Source: Lolium rigidum
Lineage: Eukaryota > Streptophyta > Magnoliopsida > Poales > Poaceae
Direction of reading: 5' to 3'
DNA: 64,000 nucleotides
NCBI RefSeq assembly: GCF_022539505.1
Contig: NC_061508.1
Location: 98,435,276 to 98,499,275 of the forward strand
Below the pieces are notes generated by a model that was not told the origin of the DNA, made no database searches, and worked only from the letters and a program-made list of their open reading frames with translations. The position numbers were made by a program, and so were the translations under genes. How positions within the stretch are numbered: the stretch's first letter is position 1; the number at the start of each line of letters is the position of its first letter. Of the stretch, positions 55,920-64,000 are shown in pieces.

Positions 55920-56060
55920 TCAACCCCTTTTGTCGCGGGTCGTTGCTCGACCCGCGATAAAAGGCCCCCCTTTTATCGCGGGCTGTGGCACCACCCGCGA
56001 TAAAAGGGGGGGTCTTTTATCGCGGGTCGTGGCACGACCCGCGACAAAAGGGGGTGGGAG
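55920..56060. repeat. CACTA subterminal repeats (right side)
   Basis: Four alternating TTTTGTCGCGGGTC / GACCCGCGATAAAAGG-type blocks, hairpin-forming, of the same family as 51060-51170 and 662-1122. Confidence 0.85.
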
Positions 56061-56339
56061 CTGATCCGTGGCCAGTCCATCCAACGGCTCCAGCCGTTTG
56101 AATCGAACGGCCTGGAGCCGTTGGACGCCGATCAGTCCCATTTCTGAACCCCTTTTCTTTTTTAATTTAATAAAAAACTATTATTTCAATAACTTTTAAA
56201 TGGTAACTCAAATAGAAATATTTTATATATGAAAATTGAACAGAAAAATCCAATGAACATGAATATGACATCTATATAGCTATTTGCATCTCGCATTATA
56301 TCAAACGTTGATAGTCGTGTATGTTTCACCCGTAATGAT

Positions 56340-56547
56340 ATGCGGAGTGACACCGACTAAGTTTCCCCGTGCCACGTGTCGCCGCCGTTTCCACGTGCCT
56401 CGCCCCGTCGCTGGCGGCGTGCGACGTGTGTAGCCGTGGCTTACACGTGCCTCGCCCCGTCGCTGCCGGCGTGCGACGTGTGTAGCCGTGGCTTACACGT
56501 GCCATGCCCCGCGTGCGCTATATAGAGCGCCGCGTGCGGGCGCAGCC
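56340..56547 (+). promoter_or_regulatory. Native promoter of the AP2/ERF gene, separated from it by a retrotransposon
   Basis: TATA box CTATATAGAG at 56518-56527. Upstream a 52-base unit beginning CACGTGCCTCGCCCCGTCGC is repeated in tandem (56392, 56444; third partial start at 56496). ACGT-core motifs are dense: CCACGTGTC (56372) is an ABRE/G-box type and CACGTGCC occurs at each repeat start; CGACGTGTGTAG repeats too. The expected start of transcription, about 30 bases after TATA, coincides with the insertion point 56547/56548. Confidence 0.7.
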
Positions 56548-58150
56548 TGATACGTCTCAAACGTATCTATAGTTTCTTATGTTCCATGCTACTTTTATGA
56601 TGATAGTCACATATTTTATACATACTTTATGTTATTATTATGCATTTTCCGGCACTAACCTATTGACAAGATGCCGAAGAGCCAGTTGTTGTTTTCTGCT
56701 GTTTTTTGGTTTCAGAAATCCTACAAAGGAAATATTCTCGGAATTGGACGAAATCAACCCCCAGAGTCTTATTTTTCCATGAAGCTTCCAGAAGACTGGA
56801 GGGGATACGAAGTGGGGCCACGAGGGCCAGTAACCATAGGGCGGCGTGGCCAGCATGGGGCCCGCGCCGACCTATGGTGTGGGGCCCCGCGCCACCTCCA
56901 ACCCTACCCTTCTGCCTACTTATAGCCTTCGTCGCGAAAACCCCTGTACCGAGAGCCACGATACGGAAATACTTCCAGAGACGCCGCCACCGCCAATCCC
57001 ATCTCGGGGGATTCAGGAGATCGCCTCCGGCACCCTGCCGGAGAGGGGAATCATCTCCCGGAGGACTCTTCATCACCATGATCGCCTCCGGATTGATGTG
57101 TGAGTAGTTCATCCCTGGACTATGGGTCCATAGCAGTAGCTAGATGGTTGTATTCTCCTCATTGTGCTATCATGTTAGATCTTGTGAGCTGCCTATCATG
57201 ATCAAGATCATCTATTTGTAATGCTACATGTTGTGTTTGTTGGGATCCGATGAATATGGAATACTATGTCTAGTTGATTATCAATCTATCATATATGTGT
57301 TGTTTATGTTCTTGCATGCTCTCCGTTGCTAGTAGAGGCTCTGCCAAGTTGATACTTGTAACTCCAAGAGGGAGTATTTATGCTCGATAGTGGGTTCATG
57401 CCTCCATTGAATCCGGGACAAGTGACGGAAAGTTCTAAGGTTGTGGATGTGCTCGTTGCCACTAGGGATAAAACATCAATGCTTTGTCTAAGGATATTTG
57501 TGTTGATTACATTACGCACCATACTTAATGCAATTGTCTCGTTTTTTGCAACTTAATACCGGAAGGGGTGCGGATGCTAACCCGAAGGTGGACTTTTTAG
57601 GCATAGATGCATGCCGGATAGCGGTCTATGTACTTTGTCGTAATGCCCCGATTAAATTTCATAGTAGTCATCATGATATGTATGTGCATTGTTATGCCCT
57701 CTCTATTTGTCAATTGCCCAACCGTAATTTGTTCACCCAACATGCTATTTCTTATCGGAGAGACACCACTAGTGAACTGTGGACCCCGGTCCATTCTTTT
57801 ACATCTGAAATACAATCTATCGCAATACTTGTTCTTTACTCGTTCTTCGCAAACAAACATCATCTTCCACACTATACATTTAATCCTTTGTTTACAAGCA
57901 AGCCCGTGAGATTGACAACCTCATCGTTACGTTGGGGCAAACTACTTTGATTGTGTTGTGCAGGTTCCACGTTGGCGCCGGAATCCCTGGTGTTGCGCCG
58001 CACTACACTCCGTCACCAACAACCTTCACGTGTTCCTTGACTCCTACTGGTTCGATAACCTTGGTTTCTTACTGAGGGAAATTTGCTGCTGTACGCATCA
58101 CACCTTCCTCTTGGGGTTCCCAACGGACGTGTGTTAACTACACGCCAGCA
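56548..58150 (+). repeat. Copy B 5' LTR
   Basis: 1603 bases, TGATACG...CCAGCA. A TACTTATAGCC box near 56928-56938 is the likely LTR promoter. Open frames at 56706-57107 and 57528-57950 belong to LTR sequence and recur in all four LTRs of this family. Confidence 0.92.
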
Positions 58151-58161
58151 AAGATATTTTC

Positions 58162-58179
58162 TGGCGCCGTTGCCGGGGA
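58162..58179 (+). promoter_or_regulatory. Primer-binding site of gypsy copy B
   Basis: TGGCGCCGTTGCCGGGGA, 11 bases after the LTR end. Its complement ends in CCA, probably tRNA-Asp (from memory). Confidence 0.85.
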
Positions 58180-58473
58180 GATCAAGACACGCTGCAAGGG
58201 GAGTCTCTCACATCCAATCTCTTTACTTTGTTATTGTCTTGCTTTACTTTACTTTACTTTCTGTTTGTTTGCTTCTTTATATTAAAAACACAAAAAAATT
58301 AGTTACTTGCATTACTTTATTTACTGTCTTGTTTGCTTCCTATATCAAAAACACAAAAAAATTAGTTACTAGCTTTACTTTATTTAATTCTGTTTTGCTT
58401 AGTTTATTTTTATTACTGCTAAAATGAATACTCCTGAAAATACTAAGTTGTGTGACTTCACTAGTTAGGCTTA

Positions 58474-59214
58474 ATGGAAAACAGCAAAAATATTAGAGAT
58501 CTTTATAGTATTTATCTTGAGTTAGGACATGAGGTGTTTGAAAAGAAAATTTAAAAACCTATGGAACTTTATATGCAAGCTAATTGCAATGTTATTAATA
58601 TGAATGCTTTGAACACCATTGTTGCTAATGCTATGGAAAATTCTAAGCTTGGGGAAGCTGGTTTTGAGGAGCATGATATTTTTAGTCCCCCAAGCATGGA
58701 GGAGAAAATTAATTATGATTACAAAATGCCTCCTATATATGATGATTATGGTGATGAGAATAATAATGATAGCTATCTTATTGAATTTGCTCCCACTACA
58801 ATTAATAGTAATGATTATGCTTATGTGGAGAGTAATGATACTTTTATGCATGTGCATCATGATAAGAATGCTTTATGTGATAGCTATATTTTTGAGTTTG
58901 TTCATGATGCTACTGGAAATTATTATGAGAGAGGAAAATATGGTTGTAGAAATTTTCATGGTACTAAAACACCTCTCTATATGCTAAATTTTTTGAAGTT
59001 ACTCGTGTTTTATCTTCCTATGCTTGTCACTTTGTTCTTCATGAATTTATTTGTCTACAAGATTCCTATGCATAGGAAGTGGGTTAGGCTTAAATGTGTT
59101 TTGAATTTGCTTCTTGATGCTCCTTTTGCTTCATTTTCTATTTTTCACGAGAGCATCATTAAAATTGCTGAGCCTATCTTAATGGCTATAAAGAAAGCAC
59201 TTCTTGGGAGATAA
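58474..59214 (+). CDS. Unknown ORF of the non-autonomous gypsy family, copy B
   Basis: The family start codon is at 58474 (MENSKNIRD-like), but a TAA at 58551-58553 stops it after 26 codons; the frame reopens at ATG 58561 and runs 217 residues to 59214. Features: a short N-terminal helix, a conserved AGFEEHDIFSPPSMEE block, an acidic N/D/Y-rich middle with YDDYGDENNNDSY, a Cys/His-poor stretch (YYERGKYGCRNFHG), one strongly hydrophobic segment of about 20 residues near residue 145, then a basic C-terminus ending ALLGR. Collinear with copy A. It matches no gag or pol motif. Possibly a shortened gag replacement or an accessory protein; function unknown. Confidence 0.65.
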
Positions 59215-61751
59215 CCCATGTATGTTTTTACTATTGTTTTGTTGAGTCTTGGAAGTTGTTACTACTGTAGCAACCTCTCCTTATCTTTATTTTATTGCAT
59301 TGTTGTGCCAAGTAAAGTCTTTGATAGTAGGGTTGATACTAGATTTGGATTACTGCGCAGAAACATATTTCTTACTGTCACGAAATTGAGCAGCCCCGTT
59401 TGTAGGTAAGTCAGAAAAATCTGCCAATTTACGTGCGTGATCCTCAGATATGTACGCAACTTTCATTCAATTTGAGCTTTTTCATCTGAGCAAGTTAAGT
59501 GTCCCAGCAAAATTCGTCTTTACGGACTGTTCTGTTTTGACAGATTCTGCCTTTTATTTCGCATTGTCTGTTTTGCTATGTTTGATGGATTTCTTTGTTC
59601 CATTAACTTTCAGTAGCTTTGTGCAATGTCCAGAAGTGTTAAGAATTATTATGTCATATCTGAATATATGAATTTTCAATTATGCACTAACCCTCTAATG
59701 AGTTTGTTTTGAGTTTGGTGTGGAGGAAGTTTTCAAGGGTCAAGAGAGGAGGATGATACAATATGATCAAGAAGAGTGAAAAGTCTAAGCTTGGGGATGC
59801 CCCCGTGGTTCATCCCTGCATATTTTAAGAAGACTCAAGCATCTAAGCTTGGGGATGCCCAAGGCATCCCCTTCTTCATCGACAACTTGTCGGGTCACCT
59901 CTAGTGAAACTATATTTTTATTCGAGTCACATCTTATGTGCTTTACTTGGAGCGTCTGTTTGCTTTTATTTTTGTTTTTGTTTGAATAAAATCGGATTCT
60001 AGCATTCTTTGTATGGGAGAGAGACACGCTCCGCTGTTGCATATGAACACATGTGTTCTTAGTGTTACTTTTAATGTTCATGACGAAGGTTGAAACTGCT
60101 TCGTTCATTGTTATATGATTGGAAACAGAAAATGCTTCATGTGGTAATTGGTATAATGTCTTGAATAATTTGATACTTGGAAATTGTTGTGCTTATATAG
60201 ATCATGTACTTTGCACCTATTAATGAAGAGCTACCATAGAGCTTGTTGAAATTTGGTTTGCATGATTGGTCTCTCTAAGTCTAGATATTTTCTGGTTAAG
60301 GTGTTTGAACAACAAGGAAGATAGTGTAGAGTCCTATAATGCTTGCAATATGTTCTTATGTAAGTTTTATTGTACCGGTTTATACTTGAGTTTGCTTCAA
60401 ACAACCTTGCTAGCCTAAGCCTTGTACTGAGAGGGAATTCTTCTCGTGCATCCAAATCCTTGAGCCAAAAACTATGCCATTTGTGTCCACCATACCTACC
60501 TACTACATGGTATTTCTCTGCCATTCCAAAGTACATTACTTGAGTGCTACCTTTAAAATTTCATTCCTTGTCTTTGCAATATATAGCTCATGGGAAAATA
60601 GCCTTAAAAACTATTGTGGTAAAGAATATGTTGTTATGTATCTTATTTCTTATAAGTTGCTTGTTGAGCGATAACCATGTTTCTGGGGACGCCATCAACT
60701 TTTACACCTTTGTTGAATATCATGTGAGTTGCTATGCATGTTCGTCTTGTCCGAAGTAAGGGCGATTTTCATGATCAAATGGTTTGAGTATGCATATTGT
60801 TAGAGAAGAACATTGGGCCGCTAACTAAAGCCATGAATCATGGTGGAAGTTTCAGTTTGGACACTAATCCTCAATCTCTTATGAGAATATTATCTGTTGT
60901 TGAATGCTTATGCATTAAAGAGGAGTCCATTATCTGTTTTCTATGTTGTCCCGGTATGGATGTCCATGGTTGAGATTTATTAAAAACGAGAAATCAAATG
61001 CGATTTATCTCCTTGGACCTTTGTACGAGCGGCATAGAGGTACCCCTTTGTGACACTTGGTTGAAACATATGTTATGCAATGATAATCCGTGTTAATCCA
61101 AGCTAATTAGGACAAGGTGCGAGCACTATTGGTATTCTATGCATGAGGCTTGCAACTTATAGGATGTCTTATACATAACACATATGAATTATTACTACCG
61201 TTGACAAAATTGTTTCTATGTTTTCAAAATGAAAAGCTCTAGCACAAAAATAGTAATCCATGCTTCCCTCTGCGAAGGGCCATTCTTCTACTTTATGTTG
61301 AGTCAGTTTACCTACTTCCTTCTATCTTAGAAGCAAACACTTGTGTCAACTGTGTGCATTGATTCCTACATACTTGCTTATTTGCATTCATCATATTACT
61401 TTGTGTTGATAATTATCCATGAGATAAACATGTTGAAGTTGAAAGCAACCGCTGAAACTTATATCTTCCTTTGTGTTGCTTCAAAGCTTTCTACTAAGAA
61501 TTTATTGCTTTATGAGTTAACACATATGCAAGTCTTATTGATGCTTGTCTTGAAAGTACTATTCATGAAAAGTCTTTGCTATATGATTCAGTTGTTTAAT
61601 CATTGTCTTTACCATTGCTTCGAATCACTGCATTCATCTCATATGCTTTACAATAGTATTGATCAAGATTATGATAGCATGTCACTTCAGAAATTATCAT
61701 TGTTATCGTTTACCTACTCGAGGGCGAGTAGGAACTTAGCTTGGGGATGCT
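59215..61751 (+). other. Long non-coding 3' region of gypsy copy B
   Basis: About 2.5 kb without a plausible gene. CTAAGCTTGGGGATGCCC occurs at about 59788 and 59843 and CTTGGGGATGC again at the purine tract (61740), so purine-tract-like sequence is present three times. The same region, in the same order, fills 36690-37832 and 42414-43815 of copy A. Short frames here are in all orientations and are discounted. Confidence 0.7.
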
Positions 61752-63340
61752 TGATACGTCTCAAACGTATCTATAATTTCTTATGTTCCATGCTACTTTT
61801 ATGATGATACTCACATGTTTTATACACACTTTATGTCATTATTATGCATTTTCCGGCATTAACCTATTGACGAGATGCCGAAGAGCCAGTTGCTGTTTTT
61901 GGTTTCAAAAATCCTACAAAGGAAATATTCTTCGAACTGGACGAAATCAACGCCCAGGGTCTTATTTTTCCACGAAGGTCCCAGAAGACCGGAGGGGATA
62001 CGAAGTGGGGCCACGAGGGCCCGTAACCATAGGGCGGCGCGGCCAGCATGGGGCCCGCGCCGGCCTATGGTGTGGGGGCCCCGCGCCGCCTCCAACCCTA
62101 CCCTTCGGCCTACTTATAGCCTTCGTCGCGAAAACCCCTGTACCGAGAGCCACGATACGGAAATACTTCCAGAGACGCCGCCGCCGCCAATCCCATCTCG
62201 GGGGATTCAGGAGATCGCCTCCGGCACCCTGCCGGAGAGGGGAATCATCTCCCGGAGGACTCTTCATCACCATGATCGCCTCCGGATTGATGTGTGAGTA
62301 GTTCACCCCTGGACTATGGGTCCATAGCAGTAGCTAGATGGTTGTCTTCTCTTCATTGTGCTATCATGTTAGATCTTGTGAGCTGCCTATCATGATCAAG
62401 ATCATCTATTTGTAATGCTACATGTTATGTTTGTTGGGATCCGATGAATATGGAATACTATGTCAAGTTGATTATCAATCTATCATATATGTGTTGTTTA
62501 TGTTCTTGCATGCTCTCCGTTGCTAGTAGAGGCTCTGGCCAAGTATACTTGTAAGTCCAAGAGGGAGTATTTATGCTCGATAGTGGGTTCATGCCACCAT
62601 TGAATCTGGGACAGTGACAGAAAGTTCTAAGGTTGTGGATGTGCTGTTGCCACTAGGGATAAAACATCAATGCTTTTTCTAAGGATATTTGTGTTGATTA
62701 GATTACGCACCATACTTAATGCAATTGTCTCGTTGTTTGCAACTTAATACTGGAAGGGGTGCGGATGCTAACCCGAAGGTGGACTTTTTAGGCATAGATG
62801 CATGCTCGGATAGCGGTCTATGTACTTTGTCGTAATGCCCTGATTAAATCTCATAGTAGTCATCATGATATGTATGTGCATTATTATGCCCTCTCTATTT
62901 GTCAATTGCCCAACTGTAATTTGTTCACCCAACATGCTATTTCTTATCGGAGAGACACCACTAGTGAACTGTGGACCCCGGTCCATTCTTTTACATCTGA
63001 AATACAATCTACTGCAATACTTGTTCTTTACTGTTCTTCGCAAACAAACATCATCTTCCACACTACACATTTAATCCTTTGTTTAGAGCAAGCGGTGAGA
63101 TTGACAGCCTCACTGTTACGTTGGGGCAAAGTACTTTGATTTCGTTGTGCAGGTTCCACGTTGGCGCCGGAATCCCTGGTGTTGCGCCGCACTACACTCC
63201 GTCACCAACAACCTTCACGTGTTCCTTGACTCCTACTGGTTCGATAACCTTGGTTTCTTACTGAGGGAAAACTTGCTGCTGTACGCATCACACCTTCCTC
63301 TTGGGGTTCCCAACGGACGTGTGTTAACTACACGCCAACA
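61752..63340 (+). repeat. Copy B 3' LTR, 41 bases upstream of the AP2/ERF start codon
   Basis: 1589 bases, TGATACG...CCAACA. It has the same TACTTATAGCC box (about 62110-62120), which on this strand points towards the AP2/ERF coding region. Confidence 0.92.
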
Positions 63341-63381
63341 CAGCCACACGTCGCCACCGCCTCCGCTCATTCATCTCCGGG

Positions 63382-63906
63382 ATGCCTCGACGTCATCGAG
63401 GGTCGTCCGGTTTCCGTGGCGTTCGAGTGCGTCCGAGAGGTAGGTTCTACACCGAGATACGCGCCAGTGGCTTCCGCCTCACCCTCGGCACGTACAACAC
63501 GCCGGAGCTGGCGGCGCGCGCTTACGACGCGGCGGCGTGGCGCTTTCGGCGGCCACGGCGCGACATGAACTTCCCGGATGTTGATTCGCTAGAGGAGGCG
63601 GAGTTCCTCGCGCCAGCGCCATGCCTCGTCGACGACGAGGACCGTCGCCGGCACCGTCAGGTGCAGCGCAGGATCGCCATCGCCGAGCACGACGAGAAGT
63701 TGATGCGCCAGTGGAGGGCGCAGTTCCCCAATGACGTCGACAACACCGACGCGTTCTTCGCTGACCTCAGGGCCCAACGCAGGTCCAACAGGCGCCACCG
63801 TCGGGCCGTCGGCGAGTTCGAGCTCGAGAACCCGAACACAACTTGGACCGAAAACGACCCTCGGTGGGATGACATTTGGACGGAGACAACCTCCGACGAC
63901 GAGTAG
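63382..63906 (+). CDS. Divergent single-AP2/ERF-domain protein, 174 aa
   Basis: Intronless frame from GGGATGCC at 63382 to TAG 63904-63906. Residues about 10-68 form one AP2 domain: FRGVRVRPRGRFYTEIR, then LGTYNTPELAARAYDAAAW and MNFPD. In ordinary ERF proteins the first strand reads RPWGKWAAEIR; here both Trp are replaced (RPRGRFYTEIR), which would weaken GCC-box contacts. The C-terminal half is Arg-rich with QRRIAIAEHDEKLMRQW and an acidic end TETTSDDE; no EAR repression motif is seen. It belongs, I think, to a grass-specific amplified group of small AP2 proteins. Likely nuclear and DNA-binding. Only 36 bases of native leader remain beyond the retrotransposon duplication. Coding sequence is undamaged; high GC (like many grass single-exon genes) sets it apart from neighbouring TE sequence. 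Confidence 0.9.
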   Translation: MPRRHRGSSGFRGVRVRPRGRFYTEIRASGFRLTLGTYNTPELAARAYDAAAWRFRRPRRDMNFPDVDSLEEAEFLAPAPCLVDDEDRRRHRQVQRRIAIAEHDEKLMRQWRAQFPNDVDNTDAFFADLRAQRRSNRRHRRAVGEFELENPNTTWTENDPRWDDIWTETTSDDE

Positions 63907-63944
63907 AGACTAGACTAGTCATTTATCTATTTTATTGTAATTTC

Positions 63945-63950
63945 AATAAA
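63945..63950 (+). terminator. Polyadenylation signal of the AP2/ERF gene
   Basis: AATAAA 39 bases after the stop codon, preceded by TTTATTGTAA, a usual plant near-upstream element position. Confidence 0.6.
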
Positions 63951-63992
63951 GTCGTTGTCGGTTCTTTTAGTTTAAATTTAGTTTATAAAGTC

Positions 63993-64000
63993 NNNNNNNN
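63993..64000. other. Run of N at the window edge
   Basis: Eight N end the window; probably the start of another assembly gap just downstream of the AP2/ERF gene. Confidence 0.95.

Larger units (their letters stand above)
51043..56290 (-). mobile_element. CACTA element lacking tnp2, right terminus missing
   Basis: Starts CACTAGTAGAAAACAGGTC at 51043 and has TTTTGTCGCGGG/CCCGCGACA subterminal repeats at 51060-51170 and again at 55920-56060. No inverse terminus (TTTTCTACTAGTG) is found on the right; recognisable CACTA-like AT-rich sequence fades at about 56290 near the AP2/ERF promoter, so this end is deleted. The only gene is the minus-strand TNP1/Ulp1-type gene (51487-55005). GC-rich open frames at 55533-56064 are 5' noncoding composition artefacts. 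A 20-C run lies at 51254-51273. Confidence 0.8.
56548..63340 (+). mobile_element. Non-autonomous gypsy-type LTR retrotransposon, copy B (Sabrina-like), intact
   Basis: Two LTRs (56548-58150, 1603 bp; 61752-63340, 1589 bp) start TGATACGTCTC and end CGCCAGCA or CGCCAACA. Perfect 5-bp duplications CAGCC lie at 56543-56547 and 63341-63345. The primer site TGGCGCCGTTGCCGGGGA is at 58162-58179, and the purine tract GCTTGGGGATGCT abuts the right LTR. The 3.6 kb interior holds one unknown ORF (58474-59214) and a long non-coding 3' part; gag and pol are absent, so it depends on a relative in trans. Copy A (35050-48171) is the same family in inverted orientation. It sits in the 5' region of the AP2/ERF gene. 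Confidence 0.93.

Noticed and set aside
55533..56064. Long GC-rich plus-strand frames (156 and 161 residues)
   Set aside because: They sit in CACTA 5' noncoding and subterminal-repeat sequence, are made of repeated GGGCPRWR-like units, and run opposite to the element's gene.
58162..58179. tRNA gene fragments at retrotransposon primer sites
   Set aside because: These 18-base stretches are primer-binding sites complementary to tRNA 3' ends; no cloverleaf is present.
59215..61751. Several frames of 60-150 residues in the gypsy 3' region, such as 61343-61804
   Set aside because: Hydrophobic, AT-rich, without motifs, and different stops in the matching region of copy A.

Overview
The window is nuclear DNA of a large-genome grass of the Pooideae (Triticeae or a close relative such as oat). 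This rests on the transposon families present: CACTA elements with CACTAGTAGAAAA-type ends, Stowaway, Harbinger and hAT miniature elements, gypsy LTRs starting TGATACGTCTC, and an insertion-stacked layout. No bacterial, phage, organellar, rRNA or tRNA gene is visible. Almost everything is mobile DNA. One intact-looking cellular gene, a divergent AP2/ERF-domain protein, lies at the right edge (63382-63906, +).

Left block (1-13.3 kb): the end of a CACTA element, with a 100-N gap, closes at 1122. A decayed minus-strand LINE follows. It is split by a hAT element (1418-10571, 8-bp duplication GAAAAAAT). That holds a coding-free non-LTR retroelement (1990-10267, 16-bp duplication), which holds part of an older LTR element (2538-9381), which holds an intact LTR retrotransposon (2921-9373, duplication CTATG). 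The innermost element has no gag-pol; it carries an antisense plant-mobile-domain (PMD) gene remnant.

Middle block (13.3-35 kb): an unclassified GC-rich/AT-rich repeat; a Harbinger MITE with a second coding-free non-LTR element; low-copy sequence with a large foldback; a minus-strand Copia element (18295-23241); more low-copy sequence with Stowaway and hAT MITEs and an unknown ORF; a third coding-free non-LTR element; a second LINE; a CACTA element whose tnp2 gene is broken by a smaller CACTA (32426-33678) and then by a gypsy LTR.

Right block (35-64 kb): a minus-strand non-autonomous gypsy element (35050-48171) contains a Mutator-like element (37833-42404) carrying two zinc-finger gene remnants, and a Helitron (46325-48084). 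Next come a gypsy fragment with a 'putative gypsy-type transposon' ORF, a hAT transposase remnant, and a CACTA element (51043 to about 56290) with a TNP1-like/Ulp1-like gene. A second, plus-strand copy of the same non-autonomous gypsy family (56548-63340, duplication CAGCC) sits between the TATA box (56518) and the start codon of the AP2/ERF gene, at about the expected transcription start. The gene's native promoter is therefore 6.8 kb away and its nearest upstream sequence is now a same-strand LTR.

Gene products do not form a pathway; the story is insertion history. Target-site duplications (TSDs) and terminal motifs were read directly. Family names are from memory and are given only where recognised.
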